From positions 1-64,000 of the forward strand of contig NZ_MAQA01000011.1 of assembly GCF_001692445.1 (NCBI RefSeq): 64,000 nt of DNA, read 5' to 3'. This document shows, piece after piece, positions 25,636 through 34,594 of this stretch; positions within the stretch are counted from its first letter, which is position 1, and every line of letters begins with the position of its first letter. The notes under the pieces are model-generated. The model did no database searches. It was not told the origin of the DNA and saw nothing but the letters and a program-made list of their open reading frames with translations. Source of the stretch: Oerskovia enterophila (GTDB taxonomy: Bacteria > Actinomycetota > Actinomycetes > Actinomycetales > Cellulomonadaceae). The translations under genes were made by a program, and so were the position numbers.

Positions 25636-26277
25636 ATGACCGGCACGCCCGGCCGTGTCCCGACCGGGGCGGGCGCACCCGTTGCGCCCGCCCCGGCGGC
25701 GCCCGCCGCCCCCGCTGCGCCCACCGAAGAGGTGTCGCCCACCGCGCTCGGACCCGACTGGGTCCTGGGCGCCGACGGCATGCGCCACCGGCGCGGGGCA
25801 CGCGTCCTGCTGCTCGACGACGCCGGGCGCGTCCTGCTCGCCCGTGGCCACGACACCGACCAGCCCGAGCGGTCCTGGTGGTTCACGGTCGGCGGCGGGA
25901 TCGAGCCCGGCGAGAGCGACCGTGACGCCGCCGTGCGCGAGGTCCTCGAGGAGACGGGCCTGCGCCTGGACCCCGCCGACCTGCAGGGACCCGTGTGGAC
26001 CCGGTCGGCCGTCTTCGACTTCTACCGCGAACGCTGCCGCCAGGACGAGGTCTTCTACCTCGCCCGCATCACCAGCACCCAGGCCGCCGTGCCCCTGACG
26101 CGCGAGGGCTGGACCCAGATCGAGCACGACGTCGTCGACGAGATGCGCTGGTGGGCACTGCCCGAGCTGCGCGAGGTCACCATCGAGGTCTTCCCCGCCG
26201 GGCTGCCCGACCTCCTCGAACCCCTGCTCGACGGGTGGGACGGACGGACCCGCCACCTCGGCGAGGCCACCGAGTAG
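25636..26277 (+). CDS. Nudix hydrolase
   Basis: A 213-residue protein with a full Nudix box at 88-110 ([22 protein letters not shown]). The first 35 residues are Ala/Pro-rich and probably not part of the fold, so translation may start later (for example at a GTG near VSPTALG). Nudix enzymes hydrolyse nucleoside diphosphates linked to another group; the substrate here cannot be told. It sits between pdxS and pdxT, which usually adjoin or lie close together; mycobacteria also have intervening genes. Confidence 0.85.
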   Translation: MTGTPGRVPTGAGAPVAPAPAAPAAPAAPTEEVSPTALGPDWVLGADGMRHRRGARVLLLDDAGRVLLARGHDTDQPERSWWFTVGGGIEPGESDRDAAVREVLEETGLRLDPADLQGPVWTRSAVFDFYRERCRQDEVFYLARITSTQAAVPLTREGWTQIEHDVVDEMRWWALPELREVTIEVFPAGLPDLLEPLLDGWDGRTRHLGEATE

Positions 26278-26322
26278 CCGACCGCGCCGCACCCGCGTCC
26301 CGAGAGGCGCCCCGCCGACCCG

Positions 26323-26362
26323 CGCTCGCGGCCGGGCTGCGCCCGCCCTCCGGCCGCGAGCG
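26323..26362 (+). terminator. GC-rich hairpin between the Nudix gene and pdxT
   Basis: A perfect 13-bp stem (26323-26335 with 26350-26362) around a 14-base loop, without a U tract. It may end the pdxS-nudix transcript. A TACGAT -10-like hexamer (26403-26408) then lies eight bases before the pdxT GTG. Confidence 0.5.
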
Positions 26363-26416
26363 CCGTCGTCGGGCACCCCCGCACCGCGCGGCGGGCGGCG
26401 CGTACGATGGGCGATC

Positions 26417-27064
26417 GTGAAACCGGTCATTGGAGTCCTCGCCCTGCAGGGCGACGTCCGTGAGCACGTGGCCGCCCTCGAGGTGGCCGGTGCGCGCGCC
26501 GTCACCGTGCGGCGCCCCACCGAGCTCGCCGCGCTCGACGGCCTCGTGCTCCCCGGCGGTGAGTCGACGACGATCGACAAGCTGCTGCGGATCTTCGAGC
26601 TGTTCGACCCGCTGCGGGCCGCGATCGCCGCAGGTCTGCCGGTGTACGGCTCGTGCGCGGGCATGATCCTGCTCGCGGACCGGGTGCTGGGGGCGACCCA
26701 CGACCAGCAGACCCTCGGTGGCCTGGACGTCACGGTGCGCCGCAACGCGTTCGGGCGTCAGGTCGACTCGTTCGAGTCGTCCGTGGAGATGACCGGGGTG
26801 CCGGGCGGGCCCGTGCCCGCCGCGTTCATCAGGGCCCCGTGGGTCGAGCAGGCCGGCCCGGGGGTCCAGGTCCTGGCGCGCACGCGCCACCGGGGCGCCT
26901 CTGTGCCCGCTGCGCCGGGCGCGGTGCCCGCCGCGGGCGCGGGCGAAGACGCAGGTAGAATCGTGGCAGTACGTCAGGGAACGTTGCTCGCCACCTCCTT
27001 CCACCCCGAGATCACGGGCGATGCGCGGGTGCACGAGCTCTTCGTCGCAATCGTGAAGGAGTAA
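26417..27064 (+). CDS. pdxT: Pyridoxal 5'-phosphate synthase glutaminase subunit PdxT
   Basis: A 215-residue class I glutamine amidotransferase. The catalytic triad is Cys80 in GSCAGM, His196 and Glu198 in SFHPEI, with the GGES oxyanion loop at 48-51. It supplies ammonia to PdxS. An Ala/Gly/Pro-rich insert at about 160-180 (between RTRHRG and RIVAVRQG) makes it longer than the typical ~190 residues. The GTG start has no SD; a TACGAT just upstream would give a leaderless message. yebC follows after seven bases. Confidence 0.95.
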   Translation: MKPVIGVLALQGDVREHVAALEVAGARAVTVRRPTELAALDGLVLPGGESTTIDKLLRIFELFDPLRAAIAAGLPVYGSCAGMILLADRVLGATHDQQTLGGLDVTVRRNAFGRQVDSFESSVEMTGVPGGPVPAAFIRAPWVEQAGPGVQVLARTRHRGASVPAAPGAVPAAGAGEDAGRIVAVRQGTLLATSFHPEITGDARVHELFVAIVKE

Positions 27065-27071
27065 CAGGGGT

Positions 27072-27830
27072 ATGTCAGGACACTCCAAGTGGGCTACGAC
27101 CAAGCACAAGAAGGCCGTGATCGACGCCAAGCGCGGCAAGCTGTTCGCCAAGCTCATCAAGAACATCGAGGTCGCGGCCCGCACGGGCGGCGGGGACCTC
27201 GCCGGTAACCCCACGCTCTTCGACGCCGTCCAGAAGGCCAAGAAGTCCTCGGTCCCCAACGACAACATCGACCGCGCCCTCAAGCGCGGCTCGGGCCAGG
27301 AAGCCGGCGGCGCCGACTACCAGACGATCATGTACGAGGGCTACGGCACGGGCGGCATCGCGGTCCTGGTCGAGTGCCTCACGGACAACAAGAACCGTGC
27401 CGCCGCGGAGGTCCGCATCGCGTTCACGCGCAACGGGGGCCAGCTCGCGGACCCGGGCTCGGTGTCCTACCTGTTCTCCCGCAAGGGCGTCATCGTGGTC
27501 CCCAAGGAGGGCACCACCGAGGACGACGTGATGGAGGCCGTCCTGGAGGCGGGCGGCGAGGAGGTCACGGACGAGGGCGACACGTTCGAGGTCCTCACCG
27601 AGGCCACCGACCTGGTCGCTGTCCGCACCGCGCTGCAGGACGCCGGCATCGAGTACGACTCCGCGGACGTGGTCTTCCACCCGTCCATGGAGGTCGAGGT
27701 CGACGCCGAGGGCGCCCGCAAGATCCTGCGCCTGATCGACGCGCTCGAGGACAGCGACGACGTGCAGAACGTCTACGCGAACTTCACCGCGAGCGACGAG
27801 GTCATGGCCGAGCTCGAGAACGACGACTGA
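27072..27830 (+). CDS. yebC: YebC/PmpR family protein (TACO1-like)
   Basis: 252 residues, near-perfect family match from [33 protein letters not shown] through [13 protein letters not shown] to NVYANF. The family has been described both as a DNA-binding regulator and as a translation factor that relieves ribosome stalling at proline stretches. Seven bases after pdxT, with AGGGG upstream of the ATG. Followed by a strong terminator; ruvC begins a new unit. Confidence 0.95.
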   Translation: MSGHSKWATTKHKKAVIDAKRGKLFAKLIKNIEVAARTGGGDLAGNPTLFDAVQKAKKSSVPNDNIDRALKRGSGQEAGGADYQTIMYEGYGTGGIAVLVECLTDNKNRAAAEVRIAFTRNGGQLADPGSVSYLFSRKGVIVVPKEGTTEDDVMEAVLEAGGEEVTDEGDTFEVLTEATDLVAVRTALQDAGIEYDSADVVFHPSMEVEVDAEGARKILRLIDALEDSDDVQNVYANFTASDEVMAELENDD

Positions 27831-27849
27831 CCCACCACCCGGTGTGACC

Positions 27850-27885
27850 AAGGGCTCCCGCGCGACCGCTCGCGTGGGAGCCCTT
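27850..27885 (+). terminator. Terminator after yebC
   Basis: A 16-bp stem with one G-T wobble (27850-27865 with 27870-27885) and a short CCGC loop. The 3' arm ends in CCCTT. Confidence 0.8.
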
Positions 27886-27916
27886 CGTCGTGGGTGGCGC
27901 GTGAGAAGGTGAGCGC

Positions 27917-28480
27917 GTGCGCGTGCTCGGAGTGGACCCAGGCCTGACCCGCTGCGGCGTGGGCGTCGTCGACTCGTTGCCCGGGCGGCGCGCGCAGATG
28001 GTCGCGGTCGGGGTCCTGCAGAGCCCCCCGGACATGTCGGTGGACCTGCGCCTGCTCACGATCTCCCAGCGCCTGGACGCCTGGATGGACGAGCACGTCC
28101 CGGACGTCGTGGCCGTCGAGCGGGTCTTCGCCCAGCACAACGTGAGCACCGTCATGGGCACCGCGCAGGTCGCGGGGCTCGCGATGGTCGCCGCGGCCCG
28201 CCGCGGGGTCCCGGTCGCGATGCACACCCCCAGCGAGGTCAAGGCCGCCGTGACCGGCACGGGCCGGGCGGACAAGATCCAGGTCCAGCGCATGGTCGCG
28301 CGCATCCTGGGCCTGGCCGAGCTGCCCAAGCCCGCGGACGCGGCCGACGCCCTGGCGCTGGCGATCTGCCACATGTGGCGCCCCGCGGGCGCGCTGCAGG
28401 GCGGGGACCGCCACCAGCTCACCCCGGCCCAGCGGGCGTGGGCCGCGGCAGAGCAGGCCTCGCGCGGCCCGCGCCGCTAG
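27917..28480 (+). CDS. ruvC: Crossover junction endodeoxyribonuclease RuvC
   Basis: 187 residues. The catalytic acidic residues are Asp7 (VDPGLTRCG), Glu68 (VAVERVF), Asp141 and Asp144 ([11 protein letters not shown]). RuvC cuts Holliday junctions symmetrically, working with RuvAB. GTG start. No LexA box lies in the 31-bp gap after the yebC terminator; the SOS-like box of this locus is instead between ruvC and ruvA. The C-terminal 35 residues are Ala/Gln-rich. Confidence 0.96.
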   Translation: MRVLGVDPGLTRCGVGVVDSLPGRRAQMVAVGVLQSPPDMSVDLRLLTISQRLDAWMDEHVPDVVAVERVFAQHNVSTVMGTAQVAGLAMVAAARRGVPVAMHTPSEVKAAVTGTGRADKIQVQRMVARILGLAELPKPADAADALALAICHMWRPAGALQGGDRHQLTPAQRAWAAAEQASRGPRR

Positions 28481-28585
28481 GTGCTCGCGGCAGGGGCACG
28501 TGCCGGGGGAGCGCGGTGCGGCGAGGTGCCCGACGGCGAGGCTCACCCGGGCGCACGCCCGCCCGTTGCTAGAGTGGCCGCAGTT

Positions 28586-28601
28586 TCGTACAGGTGTTCG
28601 G
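28586..28601 (+). promoter_or_regulatory. LexA (SOS) box upstream of ruvA
   Basis: TCGTACAGGTGTTCGG differs from the actinobacterial LexA consensus TCGAAC-n4-GTTCGA at two of twelve positions and keeps the n4 spacing. A -10-like TAGAGT (28570-28575) lies just upstream, so the box covers the predicted transcription start. Confidence 0.7.
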
Positions 28602-28647
28602 GGTCGGTCGCGCGCGGCCGGGGCCCGCGAGGATGCATGGAGGCACA

Positions 28648-29295
28648 GTGATCGCTTCGCTGTCGGGAACGGTGGCGAACGTCCGCCTGGACCGCGCTGT
28701 CATCGAGGTGGGCGGCGCCGGGGGAGCCGTGGGGTACCTCGTGCACGCGACCCCCGCGACGCTGTCCACGCTGCGTGTGGGGGAGGCCGCCCGCCTGTCC
28801 ACGAGCATGGTCGTGCGCGAGGACTCGTTCACCCTGTTCGGGTTCGCCGACGACGACGAGCGCACCGTCTTCGAGGCCGTGCAGACCGTCAGCGGCGTCG
28901 GTCCGCGCCTGGCCCTGGCGATGCTCGCGGTCCACACGCCCGACGCCCTGCGCCGCGCCGTGGCCTCCGAGGACATCGCCGCGCTCATGCGCGTGCCCGG
29001 TATCGGGCGCAAGGGCGCCCAGCGCATCGCGCTCGAGCTCGGCGACCGGCTCGGGGCCCCCACGGGCACCGGTGACGGGACCGGCGAGGAGGCGGCAGGC
29101 ACGGGCGGTGCCGTGGTCGACGACCAGCGCGACCAGGTCGTCCAGGCGCTCGTGGGGCTCGGCTGGAACCCCAAGGCCGCCGAGGACGCGCTCGCCACGG
29201 TGCTGGCCCAGGCCGGCGTCGACGTGGTCGCCCCCGACGAGATCGCGGGCGCCCTGCGCGCCTCGCTGCGCGTCCTGGGCGGCCCCCGTGGGTGA
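28648..29295 (+). CDS. ruvA: Holliday junction branch migration complex subunit RuvA
   Basis: 215 residues. An OB fold (about 1-65), two helix-hairpin-helix motifs ([13 protein letters not shown] and [16 protein letters not shown]) and a C-terminal RuvB-interacting domain after an acidic/Gly linker. It binds four-way junctions as a tetramer. The start is GTG 28648 with GGAGG five bases ahead; the frame is open for 18 more codons without homology. Preceded by a LexA box. Its stop overlaps ruvB by eight bases. Confidence 0.95.
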   Translation: MIASLSGTVANVRLDRAVIEVGGAGGAVGYLVHATPATLSTLRVGEAARLSTSMVVREDSFTLFGFADDDERTVFEAVQTVSGVGPRLALAMLAVHTPDALRRAVASEDIAALMRVPGIGRKGAQRIALELGDRLGAPTGTGDGTGEEAAGTGGAVVDDQRDQVVQALVGLGWNPKAAEDALATVLAQAGVDVVAPDEIAGALRASLRVLGGPRG

Positions 29296-30421
29296 CTTCG
29301 ACCGCGTCGGGTACGCCGAGGGCGAGGAGCCCTTCACGTCCGAGCGGATCGTTGCGCCGGCCGCGGACGACCTCGAGCGCGCGGCCGAGGCCGCGCTGCG
29401 TCCCCGGCGGCTCGAGGAGTTCGTCGGCCAGCTCGTCGTGCGCGACCAGCTCTCCCTGGTCCTGCAGGCCGCGCTGGCCCGCGGAGCGACCCCCGACCAC
29501 GTCCTGCTCTCGGGCCCTCCCGGGCTCGGCAAGACGACCCTCGCCATGATCATCGCGGCCGAGCTCGGCGCGTCCCTACGGGTGACGTCGGGCCCCGCGA
29601 TCCAGCACGCGGGCGACCTCGCCGCGGTCCTGTCCTCCCTCGAGGAGGGCGAGGTCCTGTTCATCGACGAGATCCACCGGCTCGCGCGCCCCGCCGAGGA
29701 GCTGCTCTACGTCGCCATGGAGGACTTCCGGGTCGACGTGGTCGTGGGCAAGGGAGCGGGGGCGAGCGCGATCCCGCTGGCCCTGCCGCCGTTCACGGTC
29801 GTGGGGGCCACCACGCGCGCCGGGCTGCTGCCCGCGCCGCTGCGCGACCGGTTCGGGTTCACCGGGCACCTCGACTTCTACTCGCCCGACGAGCTCCAGC
29901 GCGTCCTGGTCCGCTCGGCCGGCCTGCTCGGCGTCCGGCTCGACGCCGACGCCGCCCACGAGATCGCGGGCCGCTCGCGCGGCACCCCCCGCATCGCCAA
30001 CCGCCTGCTGCGCCGCGTGCGCGACTGGGCCCAGGTGCGCGGCGACGGCTCGCTGGACCTGCGGGCCGCGCGGGCGGCGCTCGAGGTCTACGAGGTCGAC
30101 GAGCTCGGCATGGACCGCCTCGACCGGGCCGTGCTCGGCGCGCTGTGCACCCGCTTCAACGGCGGCCCCGTGGGGCTGAGCACCCTGGCCGTGACCGTGG
30201 GCGAGGAGGCGGAGACCGTCGAGACCGTCGTCGAGCCCTTCCTCGTGCGCGAAGGGCTGATCGGGCGCACCCCGCGCGGGCGCGTCGCGACCGCGGCTGC
30301 CTGGGCGCACCTCGGGCTCACACCCCCCGACCCCCTCGCGCCCCGCGGCCCGGGCGGCCTGACGGGGGGACGGAACGGCTCCGGACGGACGGGGCGAACC
30401 CTGTTCGACACCGGGGCCTAG
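29288..30421 (+). CDS. ruvB: Holliday junction DNA helicase RuvB
   Basis: A 377-residue AAA+ motor. Walker A GPPGLGKT (76-83), Walker B LFIDE (124-128), sensor GATTRAG and arginine finger in LRDRFG, followed by a winged-helix C-terminal domain. It drives branch migration with RuvA. GTG 29288 overlaps the end of ruvA. An N-terminal extension of about 35 residues and an Arg/Gly-rich tail are actinobacterial features. Confidence 0.97.
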   Translation: MGDFDRVGYAEGEEPFTSERIVAPAADDLERAAEAALRPRRLEEFVGQLVVRDQLSLVLQAALARGATPDHVLLSGPPGLGKTTLAMIIAAELGASLRVTSGPAIQHAGDLAAVLSSLEEGEVLFIDEIHRLARPAEELLYVAMEDFRVDVVVGKGAGASAIPLALPPFTVVGATTRAGLLPAPLRDRFGFTGHLDFYSPDELQRVLVRSAGLLGVRLDADAAHEIAGRSRGTPRIANRLLRRVRDWAQVRGDGSLDLRAARAALEVYEVDELGMDRLDRAVLGALCTRFNGGPVGLSTLAVTVGEEAETVETVVEPFLVREGLIGRTPRGRVATAAAWAHLGLTPPDPLAPRGPGGLTGGRNGSGRTGRTLFDTGA

Positions 30422-30465
30422 ACTGGGGGAGTCTGAGCGGCGGAACTCCACGGTCGTACGGTTCG

Positions 30466-30494
30466 TTGGTGATCCGTACGCGTGCGCCTAGACT
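30466..30494 (+). promoter_or_regulatory. Promoter of the yajC-secD-secF unit
   Basis: -35 TTGGTG (30466-30471), 17-bp spacer, -10 TAGACT (30489-30494), then 43 bp to the yajC ATG. Another TAGACT overlaps the ruvB stop codon at 30419-30424. Confidence 0.6.
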
Positions 30495-30537
30495 GCCGCG
30501 CAGATCCCAGCACAGAACAGGAATCGGTTACCCCGTC

Positions 30538-30957
30538 ATGGACTTCAGTCTCATCCTCATCCTCGCCCTCGCCGCAGGTGCGATGTTCCTCATGACCAAC
30601 CGGTCGCGCAAGGCCCAGAAGGAAGCAGCAGCCTTCCGGACCAACCTGGCCCCCGGCCAGGAGGTCATGACCGGTTCCGGCCTGTTCGGCACCATCGTCG
30701 CGGTCGACGAGGAGAAGGACATCATCACGATCGAGTCCACCCCCGGCAACCAGTCCCGCTGGCTGCGGGCAGCGATCGCCAAGCTCGTCGAGCCGCCCGT
30801 CGCCGAGGACCCGGCAGAGGACGACGAGGACGGCTCGGTCCTGGGGGACACCGACCCGACCTCGACGGTCGACGACGTGCTCGACGTCCCGGACGACCTG
30901 TCCGGACTGACGGACAAGCCGGGGGACAAGCGGGACGACGGCACCGACAGCAAGTGA
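30538..30957 (+). CDS. yajC: Preprotein translocase accessory subunit YajC
   Basis: 139 residues. One N-terminal transmembrane helix (about 3-20) followed by the YajC core RNLAPGQEVMTGSGLFGTIVAVDEE-like region and a long acidic tail (Asp/Glu-rich, about 90-139) usual in actinobacteria. It forms a membrane complex with SecD and SecF, encoded next. ATG start with only a weak SD (ACAGGA, far upstream). Confidence 0.93.
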   Translation: MDFSLILILALAAGAMFLMTNRSRKAQKEAAAFRTNLAPGQEVMTGSGLFGTIVAVDEEKDIITIESTPGNQSRWLRAAIAKLVEPPVAEDPAEDDEDGSVLGDTDPTSTVDDVLDVPDDLSGLTDKPGDKRDDGTDSK

Positions 30958-30960
30958 CAC

Positions 30961-30990
30961 ACGTCGCGCCCCGATCCCGGGGCGCGACGT
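30961..30990 (+). terminator. Hairpin in the yajC-secD gap (possible attenuator)
   Basis: ACGTCGCGCCCC and its exact complement (30961-30972 with 30979-30990) around a 6-base loop. It lies directly after the yajC stop and 52 bp before secD. No U tract, so it may reduce rather than stop read-through. Confidence 0.55.
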
Positions 30991-31042
30991 CGATCCGCGT
31001 CATCGCACGCTCGATGTCGCGCGCACGAGAAGAGACGGATAG

Positions 31043-32842
31043 TTGGCCACCTCCAACACACGACGCGCCAGGCCCGTACGTACCCTGGTGATCCTCGCTG
31101 CACTGATCGTCGCGTTGTTCGCGTCGATCTTCGCCGGCACCAAGTGGTCGGACGCGAGCACCACGCCCGGACTCGCCCTCGACCTGGAGGGCGGCACGCA
31201 GATCATCCTGACGCCGATCGCCTCCGAGGGGCAGGTCACCGACGAGACGATCCAGCAGGCGATCAACGTGATCCGCCAGCGTGTCGACTCCTCGGGAGTC
31301 ACCGAGGCCGAGATCACCAGCCAGGGCAAGAACATCGTCGTCGGGCTGCCCGGCACCCCGAGCGACGAGACGCTCGACCTCGTGCGGAAGTCCGCGCAGA
31401 TGCGGTTCCGCCCGGTCCTGACGTACGGAGCACCCACCCCGGTGGCCTCCGAGACGCAGGCCGAGGAGCCCACCGCGCCCACCGCGCCCGTGACCCCCAC
31501 GAGCCCCAGCGACCTGGCCCAGATCACCCCGGAGATCCAGGCCCAGTTCGACGCGCTCGACTGCACCGACCCCAAGAACCTGACGGGCGGCACCGGTGAC
31601 GACGCCGACGCCCCGCTCGTCACGTGCGCCGACGACGGCACGGTCAAGTACATCCTGGGCCCGGTCGAGATCGAGGGCACCGAGATCTCCAACGCGAGCT
31701 CGGGCCTCGGCACCACGGCCCAGGGCGTCAGCACCGGCCAGTGGGTCGTCAACATCGAGTTCAACGCCGAGGGCACCAAGGCCTTCCGCGACACCACCAC
31801 GCGCCTGGTCGCGCTGCCTGCCCCGCAGAACGCGTTCGCCATGGTCCTCGACGGGCTCGTCATCTCCGCCCCGACGGCCAACGTCGCGATCCAGGACGGC
31901 AAGGCCGAGATCTCCGGCAACTTCACCCGCGAGAGCGCCGCGCTGCTGGCCAACCAGCTCAACTTCGGTTCGCTCCCGCTGACCTTCGAGGTCCAGAGCG
32001 AGCAGCAGATCTCCGCGACGCTCGGCAGCGAGCAGCTCGAGAAGGGCCTCATCGCCGGCGCGATCGGACTGCTGCTGGTCGTCATCTACTCGCTCTTCCA
32101 GTACCGGGCCCTCGGCCTGGTCACGGTGGCCTCGCTCGGCATCGCGGCCGTGCTCACCCTCGGGGTGATCCTGCTGCTGTCCTGGACGATCGGGTACCGG
32201 CTCTCCCTGCCCGGTGTCGCGGGCATCATCGTCGCGATCGGCATCACCGCGGACTCGTTCATCGTGTACTTCGAACGCATCCGCGACGAGCTGCGCGACG
32301 GACGTACCCTGAACTCGGCCGTCGAGAAGGGCTGGGACCGCGCACGGCGCACCATCCTGGCTTCGGACGCGGTCAACTTCCTCGCTGCGGTCGTGCTGTA
32401 CTTCCTCGCCGTGGGCGGCGTGCGCGGCTTCGCGTTCACGCTGGGTCTGACGACGCTGATCGACCTGATCGTCGTCTTCATGTTCACGCACCCGGTCATG
32501 CAGCTGCTCGCACGCACCAAGTTCTTCGCGAACGGGCACCCTGCCTCGGGCCTCGACCCGCGCCGCCTCGGCGCGAGCGCCCGGTACGCCGGGCGCGGAC
32601 GGGTCGCCCGGCCGGGCGCCGAAGGCACCCAGGACGCACCCGTGAGCGACGCGTCGAGCGACGAACCCTTCGGCAGCCCCACGCGGGAGAAGGTCGGCGC
32701 GAGCGTCGGCACCGCCACGGCGGGCGAGGGGACCCGGCAGACGATCGCCGAGCGCCGCGCGGCCGCACGGCGCGCGGCCGAGTCCGGCTCGACCACCACC
32801 GACTCCTCGACCGAGGGCGACAAGAACGAGGAGAACCTCTGA
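31043..32842 (+). CDS. secD: Protein translocase subunit SecD
   Basis: 599 residues: transmembrane helix 1 (about 14-34), a large extracytoplasmic P1 region with the D1 motif LDLEGGTQI, then five helices (about 330-500) with VSALIAAI-type RND packing, and a ~110-residue Arg/Ser/Thr-rich cytoplasmic tail. It uses the proton motive force to help pull exported proteins across the membrane. The start is TTG at 31043, chosen because it is the first in-frame start and the N-terminal helix follows it; the SD is weak. Its stop overlaps the secF start (TGATG). Confidence 0.95.
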   Translation: MATSNTRRARPVRTLVILAALIVALFASIFAGTKWSDASTTPGLALDLEGGTQIILTPIASEGQVTDETIQQAINVIRQRVDSSGVTEAEITSQGKNIVVGLPGTPSDETLDLVRKSAQMRFRPVLTYGAPTPVASETQAEEPTAPTAPVTPTSPSDLAQITPEIQAQFDALDCTDPKNLTGGTGDDADAPLVTCADDGTVKYILGPVEIEGTEISNASSGLGTTAQGVSTGQWVVNIEFNAEGTKAFRDTTTRLVALPAPQNAFAMVLDGLVISAPTANVAIQDGKAEISGNFTRESAALLANQLNFGSLPLTFEVQSEQQISATLGSEQLEKGLIAGAIGLLLVVIYSLFQYRALGLVTVASLGIAAVLTLGVILLLSWTIGYRLSLPGVAGIIVAIGITADSFIVYFERIRDELRDGRTLNSAVEKGWDRARRTILASDAVNFLAAVVLYFLAVGGVRGFAFTLGLTTLIDLIVVFMFTHPVMQLLARTKFFANGHPASGLDPRRLGASARYAGRGRVARPGAEGTQDAPVSDASSDEPFGSPTREKVGASVGTATAGEGTRQTIAERRAAARRAAESGSTTTDSSTEGDKNEENL

Positions 32843-33960
32843 TGGCGCAGGGATTCGCCCAGTGGGGCAACGACCTCTACACGGGGCGCAAGTCCTACCA
32901 GATCGTCGGCAACCGCCGCCGCTTCTACATCGTCGCGATCGTCATGGTGCTCCTGTCGTTCGGGGTCCTGCTCACCAAGGGCTTCAACCTCGGCATCGAC
33001 TTCCGCGGCGGCTCCGAGTTCGTCGTCTCGAACGTCAGCGACACGAGCCAGCAGCCCGCGATCGACGCCGTGTCCGAGGTCGCCCCCGCCGAGGTGCCGC
33101 GCGTCACGACGGTCGGCGGCAGCGCCATCCGCGTCCAGACCGACCGCCTGACGGCGGACGAGGTCACCGAGGTGCGGGACGCGCTCGCCGGCGCCTACGA
33201 CGTGACCGAGAACGACGTCACGACCGCGTTCATCGGCCCCAGCTGGGGCAAGGACGTCTCGCAGAAGGCCATCACGGGCCTGATCGTCTTCCTCGCGCTC
33301 GTGGGCGTGGTCATGACGATCTACTTCCGCAACTGGCGCATGGCCGCGGCTGCGCTCATCGCGCTCTTCCACGACCTCATCATCACGGTCGGGATCTACG
33401 CGGCGATCGGCTGGGAGGTCACCCCGGCGACCGTGATCGGCTTCCTGACGATCCTCGGGTACTCGATCTACGACACCGTCGTGGTCTTCGACAAGGTCCG
33501 CGAGAACACGGCCGGCATCCTCGACCAGACCCGCAGCACCTACGCCGAGCGCGCGAACCTCGCGGTCAACCAGACGCTCGTCCGGTCGATCAACACCTCG
33601 GTCGTGGCCCTGCTGCCCGTCAGCGCCATCCTGTTCATCGGCGCGTTCCTGCTCGGTGCCGGCACGCTGCGTGACATCGCGCTCGCGCTGTTCGTCGGCA
33701 TGGCCGTGGGTGCCTACTCCTCGATCTTCCTGGCCACGCCCCTGGAGGTCTCGCTGCGCGAGCGCGAGCCCGCCATCAAGGAGCACACCCAGAAGGTCCT
33801 GGACAAGCGTGCCGCGCTCGTCGCCGAGGCGGCCGAGGGCACGGGCGGCGCCTCGCGCGACGCCCAGCTCGCCGCGGCCGGGGTCCAGGCCACGGGCCAG
33901 CTCCAGCCGGGATCGCACCAGGGCGTCAAGGCGCAGCCGCGACGCAAGCGGGGGCACTGA
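32842..33960 (+). CDS. secF: Protein translocase subunit SecF
   Basis: 372 residues, six transmembrane segments. The signature GIDFRGGSEFVV follows helix 1; the RND-type pore region YSIYDTVVVFDKVREN is intact. It pairs with SecD. The Lys/Arg-rich C terminus (QPRRKRGH) is typical. One-base overlap with secD implies fixed stoichiometry through coupled translation. Confidence 0.95.
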   Translation: MAQGFAQWGNDLYTGRKSYQIVGNRRRFYIVAIVMVLLSFGVLLTKGFNLGIDFRGGSEFVVSNVSDTSQQPAIDAVSEVAPAEVPRVTTVGGSAIRVQTDRLTADEVTEVRDALAGAYDVTENDVTTAFIGPSWGKDVSQKAITGLIVFLALVGVVMTIYFRNWRMAAAALIALFHDLIITVGIYAAIGWEVTPATVIGFLTILGYSIYDTVVVFDKVRENTAGILDQTRSTYAERANLAVNQTLVRSINTSVVALLPVSAILFIGAFLLGAGTLRDIALALFVGMAVGAYSSIFLATPLEVSLREREPAIKEHTQKVLDKRAALVAEAAEGTGGASRDAQLAAAGVQATGQLQPGSHQGVKAQPRRKRGH

Positions 33961-33965
33961 CCCTC

Positions 33966-34538
33966 ATGAGCACCAGCAGCATCCTGCCCGTCGGACTGAC
34001 GGGCCTGGGGTCCGAGCGCGCGGCCGAGGTCCTCGGACTGATCCGCGACGTCCCGGACTACCCCCAGCCCGGCGTCACGTTCCGTGACATCACCGGTCTG
34101 CTCGCCGACGGCAGGGCGCTGGGCGACGTGGTCGACTCCCTCGCGGCATTCGCCGCGGGGGGCGTCGACCTCGTCGCCGGTCTCGAGGCCCGCGGCTTCC
34201 TGATCGGCGCACCGCTCGCCACACGCCTCGGGGTCGGCTTCCTGCCGCTGCGCAAGGCCGGCAAGCTCCCGCCGCCCACCGAGACCGTGACCTACGACCT
34301 CGAGTACGGCACGGCGTCGATCGAGCTGCGCACGGGCACCCTCCCGCAGGGCGCGCGCGTCCTGATCGTCGACGACGTCCTGGCCACGGGCGGCACCGCC
34401 GCCGCGGGGGTCGAGCTGGTCGAGCGCTGCGGGGGCGTCGTCGCGGGGGTCGCGTTCCTCCTCGAGCTCGACGGCCTCGGCGGGCGCGCGCGGCTCGCAG
34501 GCCACCAGGTCGACACGCTCCTGCGCGTGGAGTCGTAG
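33966..34538 (+). CDS. apt: Adenine phosphoribosyltransferase
   Basis: A 190-residue type I phosphoribosyltransferase. PRPP-binding motif [14 protein letters not shown], plus the APRT-specific FRDITGLL and [12 protein letters not shown]. It salvages adenine to AMP. Six bases after secF. In actinobacteria it regularly sits between secDF and the rel gene; the proximity to a purine-nucleotide alarmone enzyme may be functional but is not proved. Confidence 0.95.
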   Translation: MSTSSILPVGLTGLGSERAAEVLGLIRDVPDYPQPGVTFRDITGLLADGRALGDVVDSLAAFAAGGVDLVAGLEARGFLIGAPLATRLGVGFLPLRKAGKLPPPTETVTYDLEYGTASIELRTGTLPQGARVLIVDDVLATGGTAAAGVELVERCGGVVAGVAFLLELDGLGGRARLAGHQVDTLLRVES

Positions 34539-34594
34539 GATTGCCACTCCGACGGACGTCGAGATTCTCCGGCGACCAGGGAGAGGAGGCACGC

